Assembly (NCBI GenBank): GCA_030618505.1
Contig: JAUXDF010000243.1
Location: 1 to 5,343 of the forward strand
Reading direction: 5' to 3'
Source: Spongiibacteraceae bacterium
GTDB lineage: Bacteria; Pseudomonadota; Gammaproteobacteria; Pseudomonadales; PIVM01
Length of the DNA stretch: 5,343 nucleotides
This document shows positions 1 to 5,343 of the stretch, in pieces; position 1 is the stretch's first letter; the number at the start of each line of letters is the position of its first letter. The notes below the pieces were generated by a model. It saw only the letters and a program-made list of their open reading frames with translations, searched no databases and was not told the origin of the DNA. The position numbers and the translations under genes were made by a program.

Positions 1-2
1 CT

Positions 3-659
3 GAACTTGATCAGATTGAACCGCAAATTAGCGAACGCACCGCCGCACTGCAGGATGCCAAAGAAAGCTTTATCGCCCAACGCCAACAACTGGGCATTCA
101 ACAAGCTCAACGGGAAAAATCACTGAGTCGTATCGAAGATACTATTCGCGGTAAAGATGAAAAACTCAAAAGTCTCGAAAAGGATAGCAAGGAGTTGCAA
201 CAACTCTTAAATGCAGTTGAAGAAACCATTGCCAATCTCAATATTCCCAGTGATTACCGCCCCTTTAAATCCTTAAAGGGAAAAATGAGTTGGCCCGCTA
301 AAGGCCGACTTAAAAACCGTTTTGGTCGCAGTCGCGGCGGCGGGTTGCGCTGGCAAGGCATCATGATTCGAGGCAATGAGGGCAGCGCGGTAAAATCAAT
401 CCATCATGGCCGTGTGGTTTTCTCAGACTGGTTTCGAGGCAAGGGACTACTAATGATTATTGATCACGGCGACGGTTTTATGAGCCTCTATGCCCACAAC
501 CAAAGCCTGCTCAGAGAAACCGGCGACTGGGTCAACGCCGGCGAAACAGTTGCCACGCTTGGCAATAGTGGAGGCTTACAACAGGCAAATCTGTACTTTG
601 AAATCCGCCACAAAGGAAAGCCTACCGACCCTCGCAAATGGTGCCGCCGCAAGGGTTAG
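3..659 (+). CDS. envC: EnvC-family murein hydrolase activator (M23/LytM-like), 5' end outside window
   Basis: The open frame runs in from the left edge with no start codon of its own; 218 codons are visible, ending in TAG at 657-659. Visible residues 1 to about 85 are rich in Q, E, K and L with heptad-like spacing, as in the EnvC coiled coil that binds FtsEX. A LytM/M23-like domain follows from about residue 97 (SWPAKG, then NRFG). The zinc-site residues of active M23 enzymes are gone: the H..GxD motif reads W-Q-G-I-M (W117, M121) and the final HxH reads N-L-Y in NLYFEIR, as in E. coli EnvC. HGDG and YAHN remain. Known family role: a non-enzymatic periplasmic activator of AmiA/AmiB amidases during daughter-cell separation. 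I infer the same role here. An internal TTG at 195 is not the start, because the frame and coiled coil continue upstream of it. ctpA follows 133 nt downstream on the same strand. Confidence 0.9.
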   Translation, partial: ELDQIEPQISERTAALQDAKESFIAQRQQLGIQQAQREKSLSRIEDTIRGKDEKLKSLEKDSKELQQLLNAVEETIANLNIPSDYRPFKSLKGKMSWPAKGRLKNRFGRSRGGGLRWQGIMIRGNEGSAVKSIHHGRVVFSDWFRGKGLLMIIDHGDGFMSLYAHNQSLLRETGDWVNAGETVATLGNSGGLQQANLYFEIRHKGKPTDPRKWCRRKG

Positions 660-724
660 CGATCAAAAACCGTACTCAGTATGCACGAAAGACACAAAAT
701 ATCTTTTCCTGCCCCAATTCACGC

Positions 725-730
725 TACAAT
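725..730 (+). promoter_or_regulatory. possible -10 element for ctpA
   Basis: The gap between envC and ctpA contains TACAAT, one base from the sigma-70 consensus -10, about 60 nt before the ctpA start. No convincing -35 lies 16-18 nt upstream (the region reads T-rich, TCTTTT), so the call is weak. If real, ctpA and yibQ could be expressed independently of envC. Confidence 0.25.
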
Positions 731-780
731 ATGTACAGCCTTACAAACAAATTCACGCATTGCCACCCTGACATAGAGGT

Positions 781-786
781 GGGGAG
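781..786 (+). promoter_or_regulatory. ribosome-binding site of ctpA
   Basis: GGGGAG sits 6 nt before the ATG at 793 and is part of a longer purine run (776-786). This supports ATG 793 as the start. The upstream end of the run can pair with CCACC at 763-767 (see findings). Confidence 0.7.
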
Positions 787-792
787 CCCATT

Positions 793-2142
793 ATGAAAGC
801 AGATCACCCTCATTGCCGCTCTCGCGTACGCGCAGCAGCTTTCGCTATTTTAGCGGTAATGAGCAGCGCGACATGGAGCGTAGACCAACAGCCAACAGAG
901 CAACTGCCGCTTAAAGATCTACGCCTTTTTGCCGAAGTATTCCATCAGATTCGCGCCAGCTATGTCGAGGAGGTGGATGACCGCACCCTGCTTGAAAACG
1001 CCATAAAAGGCATGCTGGCTGGTCTCGACCCCCATTCAACCTATCTCGACAAGAAGTCCTTTACCGACTTAAGAGTCAGCACCAGCGGTGAGTTTGGCGG
1101 CCTGGGTATAGAGGTGGGAATGGAAGATGGTTTTGTCAAAGTCATCTCCCCCATTGACGATACCCCCGCACAAAGAGCCGGCATTGAGGCAGGCGACCTG
1201 ATTATTAAACTGGACTCAAAACCCGTAAAAGGCATGACCCTGGGTGAAGCAGTCAAGATCATGCGCGGCAAATTGGGCAGCAAAATCGAACTAACGATTG
1301 TTCGCGAGGGCGTTAACCAGCCCTTTGATATCACCATCATCCGCGACATTATTCGTGTTGTTAGCGTACGAAGTAAAACACTGGAAGATGGCTTTGGTTA
1401 TATCCGTATTGCCCAATTTCAAGTGAATACCGGTAAAGATGTCAGCAAAGCGATAGAGACATTAAATCAGAAAAATTCTCCTTTGAAAGGCCTGATCCTT
1501 GACCTTCGTAATAATCCCGGTGGTGTTCTGCAATCCAGCGTTGAGGTGGCAGATCTCTTTTTAAATGATGGCATGGTGGTTTACACCGAAGGGCGCCTGC
1601 CCCAAAGTCAGAGTAAATTTCACGCAAGTACTATCACTGAAGGCGGCGACACTCCCCTTGTTGTATTAATAAACGGCGGTTCAGCCTCGGCATCGGAAAT
1701 TGTTGCCGGCGCCCTGCAGGATCATAAAAGGGCCATCATTATGGGCACTGACAGTTTTGGTAAAGGCTCAGTGCAGACCGTGCTACCACTGAATGATGAC
1801 CGCGCTATCAAGCTGACTACTGCCCTATACTATACTCCCAATGGTCGCTCTATCCAGGCGCTGGGCATTAAACCCGACATTATTGTCGAGCGTGCCAAAA
1901 TAACCAAAATCGATGCCAGAAAGGGGCTACGCGAGGCAGATTTGAGTAGACACCTGGATAATGCCAACGGCAAAAAAGACCAGAAAAAGCCAAAAGACTT
2001 GACCAAGGATGAAAACCCGGAAATTCCTGACAACCAGATTTACGAGGCACTCAATCTGCTAAAAGGCATTCATATCCTGAGCCTGAAACAGCAAAGCCCA
2101 GTGCAGCCAGCATCTCAACAACCAACACAACAACAGCTCTAA
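793..2142 (+). CDS. ctpA: S41 carboxy-terminal processing protease, CtpA type, periplasmic
   Basis: The 449-aa protein has a signal-peptide-like start (basic residues near 10-13, hydrophobic stretch 14-25, likely cleavage about residues 26-29). A helical N-terminal region (about 40-95) includes GMLAGLDPHSTYLD. A PDZ domain (about 97-185) has the peptide-carboxylate loop FGGLGIEV at 101-108. The S41 core follows, with LILDLRNNPGG (234-244), NGGSASASEI with the predicted nucleophile S299, and SFGKGSVQ with the general base K324 and Q328. The Ser-Lys spacing of 25 equals that of known CTPs, so the enzyme looks active. A charged, then Gln/Pro-rich tail (about 390-449) ends the protein. Family role: ATP-independent periplasmic proteolysis from the C-terminus; the P. 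aeruginosa CtpA, with its lipoprotein partner LbcA, degrades peptidoglycan cross-link hydrolases. The same substrate class is an inference here. A second in-frame TAA follows the stop directly, and yibQ starts 28 nt later. Confidence 0.95.
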   Translation: MKADHPHCRSRVRAAAFAILAVMSSATWSVDQQPTEQLPLKDLRLFAEVFHQIRASYVEEVDDRTLLENAIKGMLAGLDPHSTYLDKKSFTDLRVSTSGEFGGLGIEVGMEDGFVKVISPIDDTPAQRAGIEAGDLIIKLDSKPVKGMTLGEAVKIMRGKLGSKIELTIVREGVNQPFDITIIRDIIRVVSVRSKTLEDGFGYIRIAQFQVNTGKDVSKAIETLNQKNSPLKGLILDLRNNPGGVLQSSVEVADLFLNDGMVVYTEGRLPQSQSKFHASTITEGGDTPLVVLINGGSASASEIVAGALQDHKRAIIMGTDSFGKGSVQTVLPLNDDRAIKLTTALYYTPNGRSIQALGIKPDIIVERAKITKIDARKGLREADLSRHLDNANGKKDQKKPKDLTKDENPEIPDNQIYEALNLLKGIHILSLKQQSPVQPASQQPTQQQL

Positions 2143-2170
2143 TAAGCCAGCCTGTGTTGAGCTTGAACAT

Positions 2171-3049
2171 ATGTTGAGTTTGAAAATAATATCCCTGACA
2201 CCCCGGCGATGCTCACTAATTCAGTTGAGCACCCTGATCACTCTGCTACTGTGCAGCTCGCTGGGCGATGCCAGATCCTTATATCGTTACAAGGCACCTC
2301 CAGACATCTATGAGCCTGACCTGCCCAGGGTGGTATTGATTATTGATGACATGGGCAACAGCCCTGAACTTGGCCAACGAGCCGTTCAACTGCCCGGCAA
2401 TATCACCTATGCCTTTTTACCCTTCACACCAGCGGCCACCTCGCTGGCAGAAGCTGCCCATGCCAGGGGCAAAGAAGTCATGTTACACGCACCAATGAGC
2501 AGCCTTGAGCACAATCGGCTTGGCCCCGGCGCCTTGACCAAGGAAATGGATAAGCATGCCTTGCAGCTCATGCTTAGAAACTCTATCAAGGCCATCCCAC
2601 ACATCAAAGGGATTAATAATCATATGGGCAGTGAGCTGACTCCCATGTCCAAGCCTATGCGCTGGGTAATGGAGGAGCTACGCCAGCACCGCTTGTTTTT
2701 TGTGGACAGCAAAACCAACCCGCGATCCATCGCCTACCGTTCTGCTCAAAACGCCCATATCCCCAGCATTCAGCGGGATGTATTTCTCGACCACGACCCA
2801 AGCCCCGCCGCGATTGAAGCCGCCTTTAAGCAAGCCGTTGCGATTGCCCATAACAAAGGCATCGCCGTTGCGATTGGTCACCCCTACCCAACCACTCTCG
2901 GCTATCTTGAGCAAGCTTTAAAGAATATGAAACAGTGGCAGGTAGAGCTGGTATTTGTCTCAGATGTTGTGCCCAGGATACATAAACAGACGGCGTTAAA
3001 TTCTAAACGAGGCTTGCCGGCACCTTCACCTTTGCATCAGACAAACTAG
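2171..3049 (+). CDS. yibQ: divergent polysaccharide deacetylase family protein, YibQ type
   Basis: This 292-aa protein begins with a Sec signal peptide (R12-R13, hydrophobic 17-32, probable cleavage near GDA at 32-34). The mature domain matches the divergent polysaccharide deacetylase family (Polysacc_deac_2): VVLIIDDMGNS with D59-D60, YAFLPFTP (80-87), EVMLHAPMSS with H106, the metal-site-like NHMGS (150-154), FFVDSKT (176-182), RDVFLDHD (202-209) and AIGHPYPTTL with H237. The conserved Asp and His positions of the family are present. Family members have a NodB-like fold; the true substrate is not established, though linkage to envC and ctpA points to the cell wall. ATG 2171 is chosen because it gives a proper signal peptide; only a weak TTGAG (2157-2161) precedes it. 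It probably shares an mRNA with ctpA, 28 nt upstream. LLCS is not a proper lipobox, since the residue before Cys is Leu, so this is unlikely to be a lipoprotein. Confidence 0.9.
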   Translation: MLSLKIISLTPRRCSLIQLSTLITLLLCSSLGDARSLYRYKAPPDIYEPDLPRVVLIIDDMGNSPELGQRAVQLPGNITYAFLPFTPAATSLAEAAHARGKEVMLHAPMSSLEHNRLGPGALTKEMDKHALQLMLRNSIKAIPHIKGINNHMGSELTPMSKPMRWVMEELRQHRLFFVDSKTNPRSIAYRSAQNAHIPSIQRDVFLDHDPSPAAIEAAFKQAVAIAHNKGIAVAIGHPYPTTLGYLEQALKNMKQWQVELVFVSDVVPRIHKQTALNSKRGLPAPSPLHQTN

Positions 3050-3102
3050 CGCCCACCCATAAACCTAGAAAAAATGTAGCTGTTCAGCAGTGTCACAAAA
3101 CT

Positions 3103-3179
3103 CGCCATTCCGGCAGTCTTTTGGCTGGAGTCCAGTTTGCAGGACTCTGGATCCCCGATAAAATACTTCGGGGATGACG
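3103..3179. repeat. REP/BIME-like pair of inverted hairpin units
   Basis: Two hairpins face each other. The first pairs ATTCCGGC (3107-3114) with GCTGGAGT (3124-3131), with two G-T wobbles and a 9-nt loop. The second pairs ATCCCCGA (3151-3158) perfectly with TCGGGGAT (3168-3175) and is followed by GACG. Read on opposite strands, the units share a CTGGA-type inner edge and an outer GATGACG / GAATGGCG edge, the layout of a two-unit BIME. GAGTCC (3128-3133) and GGACTC (3142-3147) can also pair across the middle. Placed 54 nt after the yibQ stop, it may slow 3' decay or help stop transcription, but there is no U-tract, so it is not called a terminator. Copies elsewhere in the genome would be the proof. 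Confidence 0.65.
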
Positions 3180-3222
3180 AAAATGGTGGGTTCAGAGTGT
3201 TTATATCATTACCCTAGACTAC

Positions 3223-3368
3223 TAGTGTCCATCCAGAAATTAGACAAAAAGGTCCTGGCCAACGCCAATCTTGCGACTTAAAGGCCTTGAAAAGGCCTAG
3301 GAGCTAGATTGGCGTTGGCCAGGAGCGGACTTAATTTTTGAAAACTTCCGGTTTCTGGTTAGGCACTA
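3223..3368. mobile_element. MITE-like palindromic element with terminal inverted repeats
   Basis: The left end TAGTGTCCATCCAGAAA (3223-3239) matches the complement of the right end (3352-3368) at 14 of 17 positions. Inside is a perfect 19-bp inverted repeat, TCCTGGCCAACGCCAATCT (3253-3271) against 3306-3324, enclosing a second perfect hairpin of 7 bp with a GAA loop (3282-3298). CTAG abuts or overlaps both outer ends (3222-3225 and 3366-3369), which could be a 4-bp target duplication or just the tips of the inverted repeats. At 146 bp with no reading frame it fits a non-autonomous miniature transposable element or a relic of IS ends. The parent transposase is not in the window and I cannot name its family. 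Confidence 0.6.
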
Positions 3369-3418
3369 GCTAGTTACAAAAAACTTAACAAAAAATCACC
3401 ACAAAGACGCTGGGACTA

Positions 3419-3446
3419 TTGGTTATTTTTTAGTAAGTGCTATACT
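3419..3446 (+). promoter_or_regulatory. predicted sigma-70 promoter of the small gene
   Basis: TATACT (3441-3446) is a strong -10 and is preceded by TG one base upstream (TGCTATACT, 3438-3446), an extended -10. A poor -35, TTGGTT (3419-3424), lies 16 nt away, which is tolerable with an extended -10. Transcription would start near 3453, giving a leader of about 80 nt before the ATG at 3534. Confidence 0.5.
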
Positions 3447-3469
3447 GAAAAGTGTGCATATAACAACCG

Positions 3470-3489
3470 ACTATTACTTATTGGCATAA
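3470..3489 (+). repeat. leader direct repeat, copy 1
   Basis: ACTATTACTTATTGGCATAA recurs 33 bp downstream with 18 of 20 bases identical. It lies just downstream of the predicted transcription start of the small gene. Confidence 0.65.
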
Positions 3490-3502
3490 AGAAACTCGGA
3501 CA

Positions 3503-3522
3503 ACTATGACTTATTGGAATAA
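3503..3522 (+). repeat. leader direct repeat, copy 2
   Basis: ACTATGACTTATTGGAATAA is the second copy and runs right up to the ribosome-binding site of the small gene. The 33-bp period is close to three helical turns, so both copies would face the same side of the DNA. Confidence 0.65.
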
Positions 3523-3528
3523 GAGGGG
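3523..3528 (+). promoter_or_regulatory. ribosome-binding site of the small gene
   Basis: GAGGGG ends 5 nt before ATG 3534. This good match and spacing is the main reason to accept the 81-codon frame as a real gene. Confidence 0.7.
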
Positions 3529-3533
3529 CTGAA

Positions 3534-3779
3534 ATGGCAGATAATCGAGCAGGCGAGATTGGCACTATTCCAGGGCGATCATCACGCTTTTTAAATCGCA
3601 GGGCTGTGTGGTTTTTTCAAACCCGTGAAGGTGCTGAAATTGGTCCCTTTAGCGATCAAGCAGAGGCTTCTCGAGGACTAGATGACTTTTTGGACTTTTT
3701 AGCACTGGCTGACCCAAAGACTCTGTCTTCCTTTTACCGTTCTTTAAACGAAGTAGCCGCCTCGCAAATGGCAAGCTAA
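3534..3779 (+). CDS. small conserved hypothetical protein, DUF6316-like
   Basis: An 81-aa soluble protein with no signal peptide or membrane segment. After a polar, basic N-terminus (RSSRFLNRR, 15-23) comes the motif WFFQTREGAEIGPFS (26-40), followed by a predicted amphipathic helix (about 41-57) and a second helical C-terminus. The W-F-x-TREG...GPF pattern is what I recall of DUF6316 proteins of Pseudomonas-type gammaproteobacteria; the assignment is from memory. The motif also loosely resembles a GYF-like W-Y...G..GP turn, a comparison of shape only. No function is known to me. A strong ribosome-binding site, an extended -10 promoter and a pair of leader repeats precede it, so it appears to be its own transcription unit. 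It converges on hisF, whose stop lies 42 bp past this stop. It belongs by position to neither flanking gene cluster. Confidence 0.8.
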   Translation: MADNRAGEIGTIPGRSSRFLNRRAVWFFQTREGAEIGPFSDQAEASRGLDDFLDFLALADPKTLSSFYRSLNEVAASQMAS

Positions 3780-3784
3780 GCCTT

Positions 3785-3814
3785 GGCCTAAGCTTAATAA
3801 TAGAAAGATAGGCC
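3785..3814. terminator. weak candidate bidirectional terminator
   Basis: In the 42-bp gap between converging genes, GGCCTA (3785-3790) can pair with TAGGCC (3809-3814) around an 18-nt AT-rich loop, followed on the plus strand by TTAATAATTAA. The stem is short and there is no clean T-run on either strand, so only position favours a terminator role. Confidence 0.25.
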
Positions 3815-3821
3815 TTAATAA

Positions 3822-4598
3822 TTAATCCAGTCTGACTTCAACTCCTCGCTCAGCCATATAACGCTTCGCCTCAAGAATGCTGTACTCCCCAAAGTGAAAG
3901 ATACTCGCCGCCAGCACCGCATCCGCCAGACCATCAACCACACCGTCAACCAGATGCTGTAAATTACCCACCCCACCTGAAGCAATCACCGGCACGGATA
4001 CCAGCTCACTAATAGCGCTGGTTAATTTCAAATCAAAGCCATCTTTAGTCCCATCACGATCCATGCTGGTCAAGAGGATTTCACCAGCGCCATAATTCAC
4101 CATCCGCTCTGCCCACTCCAGCGCATCAATACCGGTTGGTTTGCGCCCTCCATGGGTAAAAATTTCCCAGCGATCCGAATCCCCTTCCGCATTAACTCTT
4201 TTGGCATCTATCGCCACCACAATACACTGGGAGCCAAAACGATCGGCGGCCTGCTGGACGAAATCAGGACGATGAATAGCAGCGGTATTGATACCCACCT
4301 TGTCCGCACCGGCATTAAGCATGCGACGAATATCTTCCACCTCTCGAATACCACCGCCAACAGTCAGTGGAATAAACACCTCGCTGGCAATTTTTTCAAC
4401 GATATGTACGGTGGTCTCACGCCCTTCATGACTGGCGGTAATATCCAAAAAGGTAATCTCATCGGCGCCCTGCTCGTTATAGCGTTTGGCGACCTCTACC
4501 GGATCACCGGCATCGCGGATATCAACAAATTGCACGCCCTTCACCACCCGGCCAGCGTCAACATCAAGACAGGGAATAATACGTTTTGCCAAGCCCAT
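3822..4598 (-). CDS. hisF: imidazole glycerol phosphate synthase, cyclase subunit HisF
   Basis: This 258-aa protein has the family's usual length and begins MGLAKRIIPCLDVDAGRVVKG. With HisH it uses ammonia from glutamine to turn PRFAR into imidazole glycerol phosphate and AICAR, in histidine synthesis and feeding purine synthesis. The (beta/alpha)8 barrel shows both catalytic aspartates, D12 (CLDV) and D131 (AIDAKR), one residue later than in Thermotoga HisF because of the extra Gly. Phosphate-binding motifs are TVGGGI (79-84), INT (103-105), ASGGVG (206-211) and AASIFH (230-235). The frame is open upstream to 4769, but that part overlaps hisA, lacks HisF homology and is rejected. ATG 4598 has AGGGG (4606-4610) 7 nt upstream and gives the canonical N-terminus. 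No residue of note is missing. Confidence 0.97.
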   Translation of the reverse strand: MGLAKRIIPCLDVDAGRVVKGVQFVDIRDAGDPVEVAKRYNEQGADEITFLDITASHEGRETTVHIVEKIASEVFIPLTVGGGIREVEDIRRMLNAGADKVGINTAAIHRPDFVQQAADRFGSQCIVVAIDAKRVNAEGDSDRWEIFTHGGRKPTGIDALEWAERMVNYGAGEILLTSMDRDGTKDGFDLKLTSAISELVSVPVIASGGVGNLQHLVDGVVDGLADAVLAASIFHFGEYSILEAKRYMAERGVEVRLD

Positions 4599-4605
4599 TT
4601 TTTTA

Positions 4606-4610
4606 CCCCT
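4606..4610 (-). promoter_or_regulatory. ribosome-binding site of hisF
   Basis: On the minus strand AGGGG lies 7 nt before the hisF ATG and overlaps the hisA stop codon (4609-4611). This arrangement favours translational coupling and fixes the hisF start at 4598. Confidence 0.7.
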
Positions 4611-5343
4611 ATGCCTTTGCTTCAGCCTGATCACAATATTGTTGCGCCTGAACGAGATCCAAAGTGCCATCGTAAATGGCTCGCCCGGTAATAGCGCCCA
4701 AAATACCTTGGCCGGCAACGGCCTGCAGACGTTCAATATCTGCCATATTAGTAATACCACCGGAGGCAATTACCGGTATGCTCGACGCCTTGGCCATCGC
4801 CAAAGTCTCTTCAACGTTCACACCCTGCATCATGCCGTCTCGATCAATGTCGGTGTATACAATCGCCTCAACACCATCGTTTTCAAAGCGGCGAGCCAGA
4901 TCTGCGGCTTTTATTTGCGAAACATCGGCCCAACCATCAGTAGCTACCATGCCCTTTTTAGCATCCAGGCCAACGATCACGCTGCCGGGGAACTGCTTGC
5001 AGGCCTCGGTAACAAATTCCGGCTCTTTAACTGCCTTGGTGCCAATGATCACGTAATTCACTCCAGCTTTCACATAGGCCTCAATAGTCTCCAGGGTGCG
5101 AATACCGCCACCAATCTGAATAGGCAGATCCGGATAACGCTTAGCTATAGCGGTGACCACCTCACCATTGACCGGCTCACCAGCAAAGGCACCGTTGAGA
5201 TCAACCAGGTGCAAACGACGCGCGCCCGCATCGACCCAGCGAGCAGCCATAGCAACCGGGTCATCTGAAAATACCGTGGAGTCTTCCATACGCCCCTGAC
5301 GCAGGCGAACACATTTGCCATCTTTCAGATCAATAGCGGGAAT
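4609..5343 (-). CDS. hisA: ProFAR isomerase HisA, 5' end outside window
   Basis: The frame enters from the right edge; 244 residues are visible, beginning IPAIDLKDGKCVRLRQGR and continuing into MEDSTVFSDDP. Homologues start a few residues earlier (MLI- or similar), so only about three codons should be missing. An internal ATG at 5289 is not the start because the conserved IPAIDL strand lies upstream of it. HisA isomerises ProFAR to PRFAR, the substrate of HisF, on a (beta/alpha)8 barrel. Visible key residues are the first catalytic Asp in PAID (visible residue 5), the second in VGLDAKK (visible 127), and YTDIDRDG with the conserved Thr (visible 164). Phosphate-binding motifs are IGGGIRT, IIGT and IASGGI. 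The TAG stop is at 4609-4611 and hisF begins 10 nt later, so the two form one operon. hisH and hisB would be expected upstream, to the right. Confidence 0.96.
   Translation of the reverse strand: MPAIDLKDGKCVRLRQGRMEDSTVFSDDPVAMAARWVDAGARRLHLVDLNGAFAGEPVNGEVVTAIAKRYPDLPIQIGGGIRTLETIEAYVKAGVNYVIIGTKAVKEPEFVTEACKQFPGSVIVGLDAKKGMVATDGWADVSQIKAADLARRFENDGVEAIVYTDIDRDGMMQGVNVEETLAMAKASSIPVIASGGITNMADIERLQAVAGQGILGAITGRAIYDGTLDLVQAQQYCDQAEAKA

Larger units (their letters stand above)
3050..3533. other. gene-free, repeat-rich intergenic region
   Basis: No credible reading frame occupies this 484-bp stretch between yibQ and the small gene. Its left half contains two unrelated palindromic elements, a REP/BIME-like pair and a MITE-like element, listed separately. 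Its right third (about 3370-3533) is AT-rich and carries the promoter and leader of the small gene. The parts at 3050-3102 and 3180-3222 hold nothing I can identify. Confidence 0.8.

Noticed and set aside
490..771. Plus-strand frame overlapping the envC 3' end
   Set aside because: It overlaps the conserved LytM domain in another frame, has no ribosome-binding site and composition unlike a real protein.
2195..2268. YibQ as a lipoprotein
   Set aside because: The Cys at residue 28 is preceded by Leu-Leu-Leu rather than a small residue, so the lipobox is not met; an ordinary signal peptide fits better.
3253..3340. Large hairpin as a Rho-independent terminator
   Set aside because: The T-run (3334-3339) begins about 9 nt after the stem and the stem is far longer than a usual terminator; the flanking terminal repeats fit a mobile element better.
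3050..3533. Structured RNA or CRISPR-like array in the intergenic region
   Set aside because: There is no regularly spaced repeat series; the repeats seen are inverted pairs and one two-copy direct repeat. No known riboswitch or RNA family was recognised.
4599..4769. 57-residue N-terminal extension of the hisF frame
   Set aside because: It overlaps hisA in another frame and lacks HisF homology, while ATG 4598 has a ribosome-binding site and the canonical MGLAKRIIPCLDV start.
4486..5268. Long plus-strand open frame opposite hisA/hisF
   Set aside because: It is antisense to two clearly recognised genes, shows no recognisable family, and is best explained as a shadow of hisA codon usage.

Overview
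The window reads as a gammaproteobacterial chromosome segment, most like the Pseudomonas / Cellvibrionales-Spongiibacteraceae end of the class. This rests on protein resemblance and on gene order: an envC-like gene, a ctpA-type protease and a yibQ-type deacetylase facing a hisA-hisF pair is an order I recall from Pseudomonas. The species is inferred, not shown. No tRNA, rRNA, CRISPR array or intact transposase gene is visible.

Left block (1-3049, plus strand): three cell-envelope genes in one direction. They are the 3' part of an EnvC-family murein hydrolase activator (cut by the left edge), a complete S41 carboxy-terminal processing protease (CtpA type) with an intact Ser-Lys-Gln catalytic set, and a complete divergent polysaccharide deacetylase (YibQ type). 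The last two lie 28 nt apart and are probably co-transcribed. All three are expected to act in the periplasm on or around peptidoglycan: EnvC switches on amidases at the septum, CtpA proteases of this type remove surplus envelope proteins including peptidoglycan hydrolases, and YibQ-type proteins are secreted NodB-fold proteins of uncertain substrate.

Middle (3050-3533): a 484-bp gene-free stretch that is rich in structure. It holds a REP/BIME-like pair of facing hairpins (about 3103-3179), then a 146-bp MITE-like element (3223-3368) with 17-bp imperfect terminal inverted repeats and a perfect 19-bp internal stem. It ends with a probable promoter and two 20-bp direct repeats, 33 bp apart, in the presumed leader of the next gene. 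That gene (3534-3779) encodes an 81-aa soluble protein resembling the DUF6316 family, whose function is unknown to me.

Right block (3822-5343, minus strand): hisF (complete) and hisA (5' end cut by the right edge), consecutive steps of histidine biosynthesis, 10 nt apart with the hisF ribosome-binding site touching the hisA stop codon. They converge on the small gene, with only 42 bp between the stop codons.

The coding genes are conventional. The least explained material is the repeat-rich intergenic island and the duplicated leader motif ahead of the small gene. I see no evidence for a wholly new multi-gene system here.
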